64,000 bases of DNA from Purpureocillium takamizusanense (Eukaryota > Ascomycota > Sordariomycetes > Hypocreales > Ophiocordycipitaceae): contig NC_063069.1 of assembly GCF_022605165.1 (NCBI RefSeq), positions 2,356,001 through 2,420,000 on the forward strand, written 5' to 3'. The notes under the pieces are model-generated. The model had not been told where the DNA came from, made no database searches, and saw nothing but the letters and a program-made list of their open reading frames with translations. Numbering within the stretch: position 1 is the first letter of the stretch; each line of letters starts with the position of its first letter. Below, piece after piece: positions 11,888-23,275 of this stretch. A program made the translations under genes and the position numbers.

Positions 11888-14797
11888 ATGGAGGGTCCCA
11901 ATTCGTATCAACAACCTCGCCGGGCCTCACGACCTTCATACCCCCGCGCCCCTTCAAGGCCCACGAGCGCGAGCAACTCTCGCCTGACGGCATCTCACAG
12001 CGTCGGCAGTTCCATCTCCCACGTCGCGGTGGGAGGCCCTCCGCCGACCCATGCACAGCCCGCACCCCGTCTCCACCACACACACAACCTTAAGCAGTCC
12101 AGTCTGTCACCGCGGCCGTCGTCGTCTAGAGGCGTGGCTCACCCGTCGCGGCAAGAGACGCCCGACTCGGCGCGACACAGAGCCATGTCCTCGTTCCTCC
12201 AGGAGAAGCTGCAGCGAGAGAGGGCGGAAAATGAGCGAATATCCTTCTCCGCCTCGCTGTCCAGGACAGATATGAGTGCATCTGTGGACGTCAGCCGCGC
12301 GGTATACAACTCACCGTTCCGGCCGCCTCAGGAGTCCGAAGGGGGTAGGCCCCAGTCGAGTGCCGGCGTCGAGCCGAGACGAAAAGGTCTTGGGGTCAAG
12401 GAGATGGAGCAGGTACGTTTTTAGATAGAACTCGTCACGAAACTCTGCTCACATCACGTACAGGTCGTGTCTAATCTCCATAAGCAAAACTTTGATCTTA
12501 AGCTCGAGCTATTTCATCGTCGGGAACGGCAGAGTGCATTGGAGGAACGCCTCGATGGGCTGGAGTCTGACCGGAAGCAGATGGAGGACGTCAACGACAA
12601 GCTGATGGAGGAGCTTGAAAAGCGAGACAAGGCCGTCGAGGAAGCCGTTGCCATGATCCTCATGCTCGAAGCCAAGGTCAACCAACTCCTCCAGGAGCGA
12701 GAGATGGTGCAACAGGTCGAGAGACAAGACTTCTTTTGCGCTCGCGATTACGACCTGCGCTACGACAACTCGGCCATGCAGACGCCGAAGCGTCACGATC
12801 CACGGTCAGATCCTGACGTAAAGGTAGTCACTCGGATGCCGAGCTTCATCTCTGAGCCCAACGGCAACACCGAAAACCTACGAAACGTGTATCTCGGCGC
12901 CAAGACAGGTGGCCCGGCCCTACCGCGAGTCACCGAGGGATCCCCAGAAGCGGACCACCAGGCGCTGGGAAGCCCGACCCTCAGCGTCTTGAGCGAAAGC
13001 TCCTTCGTCAGTGTATACGGACAGAAGCCAAGCGGCAAGGAAGCAGATCTTCTACCGCCCGCTCGCATCGATGAGCCGCTGACGCTGGACGGTCTCGATG
13101 CCGGGCTTGTCACTCGCCGCGAGGAGATGCCTGCTCCGAGGAGAAGGGCCGCCTCGGTCACTAAGGCAACAAGTGGTTTCAGGCCCCCTCCTCGATCAAG
13201 CACCGCGGTTCCTTTCCAATCCATGTCAGGGGTCGTTGGCTACGACTCTCCTCTTCAGCGCATTGAGAGACTCGACTCGAGCTACACCAAAAAGGATGGC
13301 ATCTCGTCACAAAGCCAAGGACGCACAATCGAGTCACAGTTTGCCCCGCCGAAGTCGACGGCACGGAAGCAGACAAAGGAAGAAAAGCGCGAGGCGCTGC
13401 GGAGAGTCATGACGGATGCGCCTGGCGGCGTCCGTCTCCACGATCAAGGACTTCCTCCGACCCCCGACACGATATCGACGTCGACCCTGCATCGTTTTAA
13501 GAACTCGCACGAGACACTGTCGCAACCGCCGGAGGTTTGTCAGGACGAGGGGAGCCACGGCGTTTCACTACACTCGATCTCTCAGGAGCCCAAGTCGGCC
13601 GAGCCCGCGTCTGGTGTGCCACTGGGAGATGGCTCGTCTCTCAACGCTTCCGATAAAATGAGGAGCGTCAGTGCCAGCTCGTACGCGAGTTACCAGCACC
13701 AGCAGCACGCACAGCGCCCCCGTTCGGCAGGCGAGTCGGTTGTTTCACGCAGAGAGGATAACGGCTGGGATAGTGACGACGACAACTCGGACGCCCGTTC
13801 ACTACAGTCGAGTCTGGATATTTGGCTACGAGAGAGTTCGAAGCCCGCGAAGAGGGACGCCAGCGGTCGACGAGTCTCCCCAGATCTTTTCAGCTTCCCG
13901 AATAGTACTGCTAAGGGCGGCTGGGCTGTGGATTCTATGCTGGGCCCCAGCAACACTCATCCTGGAGGCCCAAATGCTCCTGCCGGCTACGATCACGTAC
14001 AGGACTTGCTCGCGGTACAGAACCAACTCTTTTCGTCTTCCACTGGCCCGCCCCCACCACCAAATAGGAGATCCAGCCTCCACGCAACCACCGGCTCGCG
14101 GTCCGACTCGCTAAAGGCGTCGTCCAGCAACAGCCCCTCGCTCAAGGATAACTGGAGAAGCTCGCCCAAGACTCGCGGCAAGCACAGCACGAAGAATAGT
14201 GAAGACCTCCGAAGCGGTGACGAGGCCAAGACTCCCGTTCAACAGAAGCCGCGGCAGCCGCCCCCGGAGGCAGGCAGTGACCAAAAGCGCTATCCCCCGA
14301 TCACGGGTCACCAAGGCGCCCGAGCGGGTCTCAACAGGCTGTTTAGACGATCCATCGGCAGCAGCTCCTCAAATGCCCCACCACCGGAGCCGGCGTCTTC
14401 GGCGAACAGCGTCGCCGAATCCTCATCCAGTGAGACTCGGACGCAGAATCCTATGGGCGTCCCTTCGTGGGTGCTGCGCAACTGCCCGATCGAGGACGAG
14501 CGTTCTGGAGCGACGCCCCCGCCCATTATGCTCAACCCCCGCCAGGGACGACGCAGCACGCTCGACTCTACTGGGGACAAGGATCGACCTGTATCCCCCA
14601 CGCCGGCTGAAGCGTTAGACAAGACGACTGTGGATGCACAGACTCAGGAGGAAAACGGTGAAGCGAAGCCACAGGCCAGCCAGCAGGATGAAGGCGGCGC
14701 CGGCACAGGTGGACAAGGCGCACCCACGGGAACGGGAGCACGACGAAAGTGGCTGCCGTTTGGCCGGAACAACAACGCGAAGAATAAGACGGGCTAG
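11888..14797 (+). CDS. Cnn_1N (centrosomin motif) coiled-coil protein
   Basis: Two exons: 11888-12412 and 12464-14797, 952 aa; the 51 bp intron starts GTACGT and ends CAG, phase 0. Residues 1-170 are Ser/Pro/Arg-rich and disordered. The block KEMEQVVSNLHKQNFDLKLE followed by ERQSALEERL (about residues 171-205) matches the centrosomin N-terminal motif 1, which recruits gamma-tubulin complexes in centrosomin, Mto1/ApsB and Pcp1. A predicted coiled coil continues to about residue 245 (DKLMEELEKRDKAVEEAVAM). The rest is long and disordered, ending in a basic tail (RRKWLPFGRNNNAKNKTG). It is shorter than ApsB- or Pcp1-type proteins, so it may be a distinct spindle-pole or microtubule-nucleation family; the exact role is inference. 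The intron falls inside the conserved motif. Confidence 0.85.
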
Positions 14798-15634
14798 GGA
14801 CTGTGCAATCTTCGAGGCTGAAGTCCCGACGGCAGCCCGCAATGCCAGATGGGACCGGGAACGACGGAATGGCATCAGGGAGCGATGGACGGGCACGGTG
14901 ACGAGAAAGTGGGCGAATCACGCAGGCGGATTGGCTCTCGCACTGATTATTAGGATTGAGACGTCGCGACCGAGCCTCGATGAGCGGAGGCTCGGAATCG
15001 TCGCGTTGCGTGTTTGGAGTTTTGAATGGAGTTGGAGGCTTGGGCATCGAGACTGAGGCAGGTATAACAAACACAGTAGCCCTAGACTGAAGTAGCGACT
15101 CGCGGTCGCATTGCCAGTGCATGATGCCGCCTGTTATAGGCCCGCGTATGTGACGCACTTGGTGGCGCTAGCCTCACGTGTTGGACGCACCGCTGGCAAA
15201 GACGAGTTCAATGTTGGCAAGAACAGCCCTGCCAATCTTCTCCATACTTGCCTACTTTGTACTACAACCAAGCAGACGGGACCATGAGCACAGGGCAGGA
15301 CAATACCCGTGCGGGGCGTCGTCAACAGGATGGTGGGTGGTGATGTGGGCAGCCATGAATTCAGGGGTAGCGCGCACCGCGGTTTGTTCGAGCTGGGCTT
15401 CCAGACAGGCTCAAAGCAATCAAGGCCAGACAGAAATCACGCACAAGATCAGGCAGACAAAGACAAGGCGCCAGAAAAGGACTTTATTGCCTACATGGTA
15501 CCAGGCGAGCTGGACCAGATCCCAAAAACCTCCTAATTAGAAGCGCCGAACAATGCAGACCACCCCCAGCAGTGTGAGTCCATGATCAACTGAGAGATCC
15601 CAAAGAGACAGCACGAGACAGCAAATAAACCCGC
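14798..15634. other. Convergent intergenic region
   Basis: 3' flanks of the Cnn_1N gene (+) and the expansin-like gene (-). TTTATT near 15482 could serve as a minus-strand AATAAA signal. Nothing else recognised. Confidence 0.5.
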
Positions 15635-16018
15635 TCAAGCCCAGTCCCAAGTGCCCTGAACACGGCCGAGTCCCTTGTCGCCAGTGAGCGACTCAAAGGC
15701 AGAGGGCGAAAGGTCGAGGTCGTTCTGACCGCAACCAGCGCAGCGATCGACAACGCGGACAGTGACCGACTTGTCCTTGTAGGAGACGCGGATGTTGCGG
15801 CCACAAGGTCTCTGGCCGTCGAAGATGGAGGCAGAGATAGCCACGATGGCGTCGCCATCGCCGTTGTGCTCGCCACAGGCGCCAAGGCCAGGGTTGAACC
15901 AAGTGAGAGAGCCGCTCTCGCTGCGAGTGGCAACCGAAGGAGAGTTCTCAACGGCAGGAGCCGCAAGGGTAGTGAGCGCCATGATGGCAACGGTGGTGAT
16001 GGAATTGAAAGAGACCAT
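15635..16018 (-). CDS. Secreted expansin-like / DPBB-fold protein
   Basis: One exon, 127 aa. The N-terminus MVSFNSITTVAIMALTTLAA is a signal peptide. The mature part is a single double-psi beta-barrel of the expansin/barwin/RlpA type: LTWFNPGLGACG, then GDAIVAIS, a CGRNIRV strand, and a DRCAGCGQNDLDLSPSAF block with the conserved Asp that loosens cell-wall glycans in relatives. There are four cysteines in the mature part, consistent with two disulphides. There is no carbohydrate-binding module, so it is the minimal form common in plant- and insect-associated fungi. It probably acts outside the cell on walls or as an elicitor-like protein; that role is inferred from the family. Confidence 0.9.
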   Translation of the reverse strand: MVSFNSITTVAIMALTTLAAPAVENSPSVATRSESGSLTWFNPGLGACGEHNGDGDAIVAISASIFDGQRPCGRNIRVSYKDKSVTVRVVDRCAGCGQNDLDLSPSAFESLTGDKGLGRVQGTWDWA

Positions 16019-18963
16019 TGTGACTGCTGAGTCTGAAACGGACAGACAAAGTCAGAAGCCGACCGAAAAGGCAAAAAGGAAGGGCTTGATGGCGAGAAAA
16101 GCACAGGAAGACAAGGAGAACGTGACAACGTACCTGAGACAGTTGGCGATGCAGAAGATGCAGAGTGATGATCCGAAGATGGATGGTACAGAGCTTTGTT
16201 GCGCAGAGGCAAAGTTGTCTGAAAGAGAACTTGTCGAGAGTTTGAGAGTTTGGAAGATTGCAGAAGTGGTTGAACGTGATGGAGAGGAAGAGCAGCTCGC
16301 TCGAGGAGGAGGAGGGGGGCGGTTTATACCAGTTCACGAGCGAGACGAGCTCGGTGCGACGGCCTGAGGAACCTGAGGCTGGCTACAATGAGAGAGCAGC
16401 TGCCGGAAGGTGCTCCAGGCAGCTGCGCGCCTTTGGGAAGGAGACGGCTATGAATCTACGTACAGACTTGGCGGGGAGGCGGTCGGGGTGGTCCGAGGAG
16501 TGGCCAACCCCCGTCAGGCACCCAGCGAGGGTCACCGAAAACAGAAAGAGCAGGTCGACTTAGGGGCACGGTCTCATCATGGGACCGTACCGCGGTCAGT
16601 CCTGTATTGTGATCTGAGAAGGAGCATCTCGAGGTCCTCGGCTGATGTTCCAATCAGACAGGGGGAGCCCGTGTTCTGGCTGACAACAAACGTCCGGTGA
16701 CGGCGGCAGGCCGAGAAGAAAGGTCTTGGAGGTCAAGGGCTTGCGAACGGAGCAGCATGTTACCATGGTTGCGGAATTTGTGAGCAAGTCTGTACGTGAG
16801 GCCCTTGACGGAGAGGATGGTGGGGGGGCGTAGTTTTCCGCTGTGATGAACTAACAGCTGGAAACGCCGCTGAGCTCCCGACCCAGGTTCACCCTTTTGC
16901 TTCATGGAACCTGCAACGTCCTACCTTGGCACTTCAATGTACGGGAGTTCCCCTGACGCCCCCAACACTGATGATTTGTTGTTGCGCGTCACTGGTCGAT
17001 CAGGCACAGAGCATCGCGACATGGGGTGGTGGGAGCGGAGTGCGAGATCGGATGGCTGCCGACTTCTTTACGCTTAGGGAAGGAGGCACAGAAGAGCCTT
17101 ACACCCGAAGATGGAAGGAACCCAGTCACACACACACCGGTCATGGAAGAGGCGGTCAAGCAACAAAGGGCAGGAACCCCAAGAATGCCTTGGTCTGCCT
17201 AGTCCCCCTTTTGCAAACACCGAGTGGTTGAGCGGGATCCAGACTGTGAATAGGCGATGGAAAGTGCAGGTGCTCCTTTTGTTCACTTGATGTTTTGGCA
17301 AGAGGCTGCGGAAAAAGCCATCTCAGGCGACTTCGTCCGTCCGAGGCAATGTGGACTTGGGATGGTGGGGGACGCGTCAACGCGGGCGAGCTACGGACCG
17401 CTGGAGCGGGCTCCAAGTGACGAAACACGGTGCCGTGGAGGAAATGACCTTGCATCGGTGTTGCTGTAGATTGCATATATGATTGTCAGCGTGATTCGCA
17501 CCGGGACGAGAGGAGCCGGGCTTTGACAATAGGGCGCGCGCGCGAATTTTCGCCAGCGACCCGACTTGCATGGACGAGCATCGCGACGCCACCTGCACCT
17601 GTTGAAATGCTCACAGTTTGACGTGGAACAGTTTTTGTACGCCCTGCTCTACCGTGGCGATCACGAAATTCAAACAAGTACTGCGTCAGGGGCGCCAGCA
17701 CGTCCAGGGGGAATCATCGCCACGTTGTCGTTCTTATAAGTGCGTTGAGGTCATGCCATTGTCGGAGTCGGTCCACGGGAAGGGTCCCCTCGCCAATTGC
17801 AACATCGTTGGTCGGGACAGGGTTCGCGTGGAGGCGGTTCGGGCGTTAATGGTGGAGGCGGGCGCAGGGGGGGGCGGAACATGGCGAAGGGAAATGGACG
17901 CCGAGACAAACAGCCACAGCACCGAGAAACATGAGCTTCGATGCTTCGACACAATGAAGAAAGCAGACGACGCGAGACAATTGTTTCTGGCGCAGGGCCC
18001 GCGATGGTGGGTGACCATCAACCCAGTTTTTGTCGGTGGCTTTCTTCCGCCCCTCCCCCCCCCTCCATCTCATGGCCGCTGGAGATTGCCGGATGCAGCC
18101 GCACGCCACACCACCACCACTGTCGTTGCCCGAGTAGGCAAGCGCCTCAGGAACTCGAGCTTTCCGAGGGTGGGCCAGCTTAAATGTTGCGAAAAGAACA
18201 GGTTTGTTGGGTTGTCCGAATCATAGACCTGTTGGCCGTTGGCATGGGAGACTCGCATGGCACCAGTGCAGGCACGCGTTTATGCTTTGATGAGCGACCA
18301 GACGATGAAATTAGCGGCCAATAAATACTTTGTAATAAGGGATAGATTACCTGTCATTGCTCGTCCGAACTATTGACCTCTCGCTTGCTTGACCCTACCT
18401 ATAGATAAGGTTCGGCGGTCGACTCGATGCGACCATCCTTGACCTGCGCCAGCGAGCGATGGTTCTGCCGCGCGACACGAGCCAAATCCTGCCCAGCGTG
18501 GGGCCGAACTCGAGTCACTTGGCACCTCTTGCTGCCCACGAGCCGTATGGCGTGCTAAACAAAACCAGAGTTGCACCGGGTGCCGCTACGAAACTCGCTC
18601 GCCATCTGATGAGCCCCCTAATGGCGGCGGAACCTTCGGCAGCACTGTCGCTCGTCTTGGCAGGCTCCAACTTTTGCGCAGATCCCATTTTGATCCTTTG
18701 CGCAACTCTGTCCACAAGACTTTGGGTCCCGACCTCAGTCAGTCATGCAATAATACAATAGCCCTCTCTATCTTATACGTCCCGTTCCCAGCACGGTGGC
18801 CTGCCGCGAAACAAGACCACCCCCCCTTTTGTCTCTGCTGCTGGCGCTGCTGGGAGGGCCAATGCGCGAGGCACCAGGATCGACGACCTCTCCCTGCGAG
18901 TTTTAGGCAGCGCAGCGCCGCCACTACCGCCGCCGCCGCCGCCTCTCTTCGCCAACGGGAGCG
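16019..18963. other. Long divergent intergenic region
   Basis: 2.9 kb between the expansin-like gene (-) and the PGAP4-like gene (+). A minus-strand TATAAA lies near 16322, about 300 bp upstream of the expansin start. Open frames, such as one at 17618-18226 (+), are compositionally odd and match no family. No RNA gene seen. Confidence 0.5.
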
Positions 18964-20202
18964 ATGCGCGCCTCGCGAGCCAACGCCGCCTTCTGGCTGG
19001 CTTGGCTGTGCGTGGTCGTCTGGTGCTACTTCAACAACTACGACGATCCGTCGTCGATATTCTACGACAAGGCCAGGGCGTACCGGCAGCGCTTCTCCAC
19101 CGTGCGGACGGCCGAAGTCGATCGTTTCCTCGCGCAGACGACTTTTGCGGCCCCCTCGTCGCGTTCCCAGCAGCCGCTGCTCTGCGTCGGCATTCCAAGC
19201 ATCAACCGCACCACCGAGTCCTTTCTCGAGCACACCGTTGGCAGCCTGATCGACACGCTCACCCCGCAAGAGCGCGAGCTCGTCTACGTCATCGTCCTTC
19301 TCGCCGACAGGCCCCCGCCAGGCCACGCCGCGTACGGCAGCGAATGGATCGCGCGGCTCGTGGACGAGGTGGTCATCTACGGCGACTCCCTCGACAGAAA
19401 CGCCCTTGGTAACGCCACAAACTACCGCACCACACCGTTCGAGGTCCGCGGAGAGCCTCGCAGCGACGGACGAGTCGAGAACATGCGCCTCGATCACTCT
19501 GTCCTGGTGGAGACGTGCCACGCGAAGAAGACGCCGTACTTTGCCCTCGTCGAGGACGACATCGTCGCGTCTCGAGACTGGTTCCAGCGGTTCCAAAAAG
19601 CAATCCCATACGTCGAGAGCGAGGCGCAGAAGACCGGACACGACTGGATCTACACTCGTCTCTTCTACTCGGAGCTCTTCATGGGTTGGAACGCTGAGGA
19701 GTGGCTGGCCTACGCCGAGGTGGTTTTCGGGGTCTACGCGGTGCTCTTGCTCGTGTTCCTGGAGCTGCGGAGGCGCCACAAGATTGGACCCTCCGGTCCC
19801 TCTGCCAAGAATACTTCGCGCGAGTTCAACTTCATGGCGGCACTGGTCTTTTGTCTCTGGATGCCGGCCCTCATTGCATTGTTCTTCATGGCCGGACGCA
19901 TATCCCTGCGCCGACTGAACCCCCTCGTCGGCCGCGGCGTTCGTCAGATGCCCAACTACGGGTGCTGTGCTCAGGGGCTGGTGTTCCCAGAACGCCACCT
20001 CGACGGGTTACAGAGCCTGCTGCGCAACCCACCCTTTGCCTTTGCAGGCGACCAGATCTTGGAGGACTATGCGCGCGACCACGGCCTGATGAAGTGGGCT
20101 CTCGACCCGAGCGTGCTCCAGCACGCTGGGCGGCGGGAGTCGTCGGACGGGCCACGCAAGGCTGACGTGTGGAATTTCAGCTTTGAGCGACAGCAGCGGT
20201 GA
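18964..20202 (+). CDS. PGAP4-like Golgi glycosyltransferase
   Basis: Single exon, 412 aa. The layout matches the PGAP4/TMEM246 family, which adds a GalNAc side chain to GPI anchors in animals: an N-terminal membrane anchor (about residues 8-24), a glycosyltransferase domain starting LLCVGIPSINR, an acidic EDD motif for metal and nucleotide sugar (197-199, in FALVEDDIVASRDWF), a pair of membrane segments inserted in the catalytic domain (about 248-268 and 289-311), then the closing half with PNYGCCAQGLVF and FAGDQILEDYA. Insertion of a hairpin of membrane helices inside a GT-A domain is diagnostic of this family. Fungal members are widespread, but their acceptor is not established, so GPI-glycan modification is inference. 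Golgi location is expected from the topology. Confidence 0.85.
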   Translation: MRASRANAAFWLAWLCVVVWCYFNNYDDPSSIFYDKARAYRQRFSTVRTAEVDRFLAQTTFAAPSSRSQQPLLCVGIPSINRTTESFLEHTVGSLIDTLTPQERELVYVIVLLADRPPPGHAAYGSEWIARLVDEVVIYGDSLDRNALGNATNYRTTPFEVRGEPRSDGRVENMRLDHSVLVETCHAKKTPYFALVEDDIVASRDWFQRFQKAIPYVESEAQKTGHDWIYTRLFYSELFMGWNAEEWLAYAEVVFGVYAVLLLVFLELRRRHKIGPSGPSAKNTSREFNFMAALVFCLWMPALIALFFMAGRISLRRLNPLVGRGVRQMPNYGCCAQGLVFPERHLDGLQSLLRNPPFAFAGDQILEDYARDHGLMKWALDPSVLQHAGRRESSDGPRKADVWNFSFERQQR

Positions 20203-20778
20203 TTTTCTTGCATCAGCATGACCGATCGGATACGGTCCCCTTGTTTGTTAGATTGGATACATACCCATTGGCTGCGACGACCATTCGCAGGATACATACA
20301 TGTAATGCCACGGCGGCACCAGCAGCTGGTGCTCGGGCGTTTGATATGAAATGACGGCTTTGATGATAGGATACACAGAATTGGGATTGTTGACATTGCT
20401 ATCGCGTCCTAGCTATGGAGCGACTTGACCCGCCGAGGACACACAACACCTATCAACGCTAGTCGCTCGGCGGGCTTGATGGCGCCGAGTACGCTCAATA
20501 TCGACGTATCGACCAGCCAATCACGCTGACTGAATCGGCGGGGGCTTATCTTTCAGAACACGAGAGAGATGATTCATCCCGAGAGCGGCCTCAAAGAGCG
20601 CGACAACACAGGTGGTGACACCTTCGAGGCCAGGCGCAGGTGAACATGACAATATTCACCTGTGGCATTGTGTGTGTACTCGGCACGGGCGATATACCCC
20701 GGTAGACACAACGAAAAAGCTGACGACGTGCTTGGGGGACTTCGAATAGCTTGACCTCGACCCTTGGCCGCCCTCACG
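20203..20778. other. Short intergenic region
   Basis: Between two same-strand genes. It contains one TACATGTA (20297-20304), the leftmost of the recurring palindrome in this window. Nothing else recognised. Confidence 0.5.
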
Positions 20779-21333
20779 ATGGAATCGAGATATCGCATAA
20801 CCACGGTTCAGGATGCTGCGGTAGTCGAAAGGCACCTTACTTCGCTGAGGGAGCTCCTGCAACACTGCGTCAACGACGAGCCGGCCATGTCCTCAATAGG
20901 CTTCCTCGCGCCCCTTTCCGACCACAACGCCGTGAAACACTGGCTGCAGTTCTTCCCGACCATCGCCTCCTCGAAAGCGGACACTGTGTTCCTCATTGCG
21001 ACTGAGACCGCCAGCGACGAGGTTGTGGCTACGGTCCAAGTCGTGCGGGTGGTCAAGGAGACACACCGGTACAAGGGCGAAGTGAGGAAGCTTCTGGTCC
21101 ATCCGGCGCATCGTCGCGGTGGCCTTGGCCGGACAATGATGATCAAGGCGGAGGAGCTGTCCAGGAGCGTGCTGGACTTGGAAATGCTGGTTCTGGATAC
21201 CGCGACGAGGACCCCGGCGAGAGACTTTTACATGAGGCTGGGCTGGAAGGAATGGGGGATATGCCCCGAGTACGCCAAGTTTGCTGACGGGAAGAAGGCA
21301 GACTGCAGCTTCTTTGTCAAGATGCTGACTTAG
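20779..21333 (+). CDS. GNAT-family N-acetyltransferase
   Basis: Single exon, 184 aa, a typical size for a stand-alone GNAT domain. The acetyl-CoA site is visible as VRKLLVHPAHRRGGLGRTMM (motif A, with the R-x-x-G-x-G/A type pyrophosphate loop), followed by LDTATRTPARDFYMRLGW (motif B), where the FYxxLGW signature closes the fold. The N-terminal part (LRELLQHCVND, then ASIGF-like residues) is the variable substrate side. The substrate cannot be told from sequence; small-molecule or antibiotic-type acetylation is possible. The start used is the first ATG; the frame is open a little upstream but without another ATG. Confidence 0.9.
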   Translation: MESRYRITTVQDAAVVERHLTSLRELLQHCVNDEPAMSSIGFLAPLSDHNAVKHWLQFFPTIASSKADTVFLIATETASDEVVATVQVVRVVKETHRYKGEVRKLLVHPAHRRGGLGRTMMIKAEELSRSVLDLEMLVLDTATRTPARDFYMRLGWKEWGICPEYAKFADGKKADCSFFVKMLT

Positions 21334-21759
21334 ACTCCGCGAGATGGAATAAGTCGACAATACCCAAAATCGTCGTGAGATGCCCAAGCCGTATGTGAGA
21401 CATGGTGATGGCGTCATTCCCCCCACGCGTTGAATTGAGTTTTGCTGCGGATTCGGGGTCGGGGAGCGGGTAGGGCGCCTCGCGCCCGACTGGGGGGCCC
21501 GAACCCGACCGGACAAGGGGCCGTTGAAACCAATCCGACCCTGAGATCCTTCGCTGCAGCCGTCAGCCCACTGTTTTTCGTGCAATGCGACAGCGGGCTT
21601 CGGGCTTTGCCAGCTTCGCAAGTGCCGCTTATCAAAGACAAGGCTGGGGCTGTGGTCTGGTCGTGCTCATATAATAAGGCTTGGGGTGCACCTCTTTGGC
21701 CGCGGGAAGGGAATTTCAGTTCACTGTATGTGCTGTTGCCCATCTAATTCGACCCTACA
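21334..21759. other. Short intergenic region
   Basis: Promoter side of the cytochrome b5 reductase gene. No coding signal seen. Confidence 0.4.
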
Positions 21760-22831
21760 ATGTCCTCTGCGACCGTCTTGAGATCTCGGGTCGCCACCGT
21801 GGTAGGCACCGTTGCGGCCACGGGCGCCGCGGTGGGCGTCGCATCCAGGTTCTATAGCGGCGGTCCGGTGCGCGCAGACTCACCAGCGTCGCCGCGCAGG
21901 GTATTTGGCGGTGGACCGGCCTTCGTGTCGCTGCCGCTGGAGAGCTCGGAGACGGTCAATCACAATACGAAGAGGCTGCGGTTTCGGTTGCCCGAGAAGG
22001 ATGCGGTCAGCGGGCTGTCCTTGACGTGTAAGTCTTCAACATGGGAGTGTGTCATGTTCTCGCAGCGGACTCAAGACCACTAACTAACTACAACAATGCT
22101 TGCGTCGGGCAACAACAGCTGCTCTTCTGACATTCTCGTGGCCAAAGAATCAATGGCTACCGGTCATCAGGCCGTACACCCCTGTCAGCAGTTCAGGCAA
22201 GGCACCCTGGTCCAGTCGTTGATGGGGAGGCCGTGCAGAGAAAGACGGAGCAGGGACTGACTCGTTCATGTTGCATTATCCAGATGAACCCGGATTCGTC
22301 GACTTCCTGGTCAAGCGCTACCCCGACGGCAAGCTCAGCACGCACCTCCACTCGCTCGAACCTGGCCAGTCCCTCCGATTCCTCGCCGCGCTCAAGGGCC
22401 CCCAGTGGACGCCCAACCAGGTGCCGAATGTCGTCCTCATCGCCGGCGGCGCGGGCGTCACGCCGTGTTATCAGCTCGCGCAGGGCATCCTGCGGAACCC
22501 AGAGGACCGGACCGCGGTCACGCTCGTGTACGGCGCCAACAGCGACGCGGACGTGCTGCTGCGCGACGAGCTGACGGACTGGGAGAGGAGGTTCCCGGGG
22601 CGGTTCAGGGTGGTGTACACGGTGAGCCGGCCGGCGGAGGGATCAAAGTACAGGCAGGGTTATGTGAACGAGGAGCTGTTGCGCACGTCCTTGACGGGTG
22701 TGGATGGTAAGAGCACCAAGGTGTTTGTGTGTGGGCCGCCGGCGATGGAGAAGAGCTTGGTGGGTGACAGCTCGACGAAGGGCGTGCTTGAGGCACTTGG
22801 ATATCGCAAGGACCAAGTCGCCACATTTTGA
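21760..22831 (+). CDS. mcr1: NADH-cytochrome b5 reductase, mitochondrial Mcr1 type
   Basis: Three exons: 21760-22027, 22119-22196 and 22284-22831, 297 aa. It transfers electrons from NADH through FAD to cytochrome b5 or similar acceptors, at the mitochondrial outer membrane or intermembrane space in the Mcr1 type. The N-terminus has a basic start and a small-residue membrane segment ([18 protein letters not shown]). The FAD motif RPYTPV is at 107-112, the NAD loop is [18 protein letters not shown], and [10 protein letters not shown] closes the NAD site; the protein ends in aromatic Phe as usual. The second intron begins GCAAGG, a GC-AG intron that restores the Asp of the conserved DEPGF. Differences from common Mcr1 forms are Ala for Thr in the GGTG loop and Cys in TPCYQ. 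The frame is continuous, so it looks functional. Confidence 0.9.
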
Positions 22832-23275
22832 AGCGATATAGACATTGAGACATAGAGGTGGTAGAAGGGTTTTGGGCAAGCTGCAAGCACAGGTGGGAAC
22901 ATACGAGGTCAAGGTGGCCTTACGGCTCACTCTATACATATGAGGCGGTCTTCACTAATCGCAGGTATATATATGCATATGGAAGGCAGGTCACCAAGGC
23001 AATCTCGTCGAATGCCACTTTTTCGGGCGCTAGTATGACCAGCGATCCTTGAACATCAGACAATGTGTCGTTCCCGGATCTCTTGTCGTGATGCATTGAA
23101 ACTCGTCTGTCGGCCCCTTGAACTGCCTGAAGTTCAAGTGCCAACCAAGCCACGGCAATTGCATGCATAGTGTTGGCATCGTCTTCGTAGCCGACGGCGT
23201 ACAGCCATCGGCGGTCTCCGCGTAGCTGTTTGGAGCATCTCGCTCACGCCCACGAGTCGCGGACGCTGCATCTCA
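22832..23275. other. Convergent intergenic region
   Basis: 3' ends of the b5 reductase (+) and the UstYa-like gene (-) meet here. No gene seen. Confidence 0.5.

Noticed and set aside
15948..16337. Upstream minus-strand frame before the expansin-like start
   Set aside because: Different frame, no conserved sequence; signal peptide at 16018 fixes the start.
18739..19998. 419-codon minus-strand frame
   Set aside because: Antisense shadow of the PGAP4-like gene, His/Arg-rich with no family signature.
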